The notes beneath the pieces were generated by a model. That model ran no database searches. It had not been told where the DNA came from and saw nothing but the letters and a program-made list of their open reading frames with translations. Shown here piece after piece: positions 6,392 to 6,528 of a stretch of DNA of 6,528 nt. The first letter of the stretch is position 1; every line of letters begins with the position of its first letter. The DNA comes from Flavobacterium sp. UBA6195 (GTDB lineage Bacteria; Bacteroidota; Bacteroidia; Flavobacteriales; Flavobacteriaceae): NCBI RefSeq assembly GCF_002422095.1, contig NZ_DITB01000094.1, positions 1-6,528 on the forward strand. The letters are read 5' to 3'. A program made the translations under genes and the position numbers.

Positions 6392-6528
6392 TTAGCTTCT
6401 AATTTGGTGTTCTTCTTGTCCTAAACAATAGGTTTCGATGTCTTTATTATAACCATAAACCACTAAAATATCATGCTCCTGTACTACAGTTTCAGGATCT
6501 GGGCGGCCAATTGTTTCTTTTACTATCG
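6392..6528 (-). CDS. C-terminal end of a gene, TrkA-C/RCK_C-like (5' end outside window)
   Basis: An open frame enters from the right edge on the minus strand and ends with TAA at 6392-6394, giving the last 44 residues of a protein too short for automatic ORF calling. It reads IVKETIGRPDPETVV, then QEHDILVVYGYNKDIETYCL, then GQEEHQIRS. The pattern of a short polar lead, an acidic-Asp turn, a hydrophobic strand ILVVYG and then NKDIE is what the end of a TrkA-C (RCK_C) domain looks like, as found in potassium channels, TrkA-type uptake proteins and some cation/proton antiporters. This is recognition by pattern on a short fragment, so the family call is tentative; that it is coding is better supported by the clean frame and the 1-base junction with hemD. 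It probably shares a transcript with hemD. Confidence 0.6.
   Translation of the reverse strand, partial: IVKETIGRPDPETVVQEHDILVVYGYNKDIETYCLGQEEHQIRS

Overview
The window looks like ordinary chromosomal DNA from a member of the Bacteroidota, most probably a Flavobacterium-like Flavobacteriaceae. The DNA is strongly A+T rich, start codons follow A-rich stretches without Shine-Dalgarno sequences, the sensor kinase/OmpR regulator pair is of the HAMP-less Bacteroidota type, and the heme genes read as flavobacterial orthologues. This placement is inference from protein and base-composition style; there is no rRNA gene here to confirm it.

Layout. Bases 1-1891 (+ strand) hold a two-component system: a membrane sensor histidine kinase cut by the left edge, overlapping by 8 bases an OmpR-type response regulator. 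It converges, with a 3-base gap, on a minus-strand block that fills the rest of the window. In transcription order (right to left) that block is: the last 44 codons of a gene whose product resembles a TrkA-C/RCK_C domain, hemD, hemE, an unrecognised 124-residue multi-pass membrane protein, hemF, hemB, and a small lipoprotein c-type cytochrome. Junctions are tight (1-base gap, 29-base spacer, 2-base gap, 11-base overlap, 33-base spacer, 69-base spacer), so hemD through hemB is probably one operon. No stretch over 300 bases lacks a gene, and no tRNA, rRNA, CRISPR array or insertion sequence was seen.

How the genes work together. HemB makes porphobilinogen from 5-aminolevulinate, HemD closes the ring to uroporphyrinogen III, HemE decarboxylates it to coproporphyrinogen III, and the oxygen-dependent HemF converts that to protoporphyrinogen IX. 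The steps missing from the window are HemA/HemL, HemC, protoporphyrinogen oxidation and ferrochelatase. HemF implies an oxygen-using lifestyle. The cytochrome is a natural consumer of heme. It has what looks like its own control element: a perfect TGTGA-N6-TCACA palindrome of the Crp/Fnr type lying directly behind the hemB stop codon. What the two-component system senses cannot be read from the sequence.

Most worth a second look are the Crp/Fnr-like operator, the orphan membrane protein wedged between hemE and hemF, the 7-base phased degenerate repeats that make up two of the operon spacers, and a possible terminator hidden inside the end of the response-regulator gene. I found no convincing evidence of a wholly new system.
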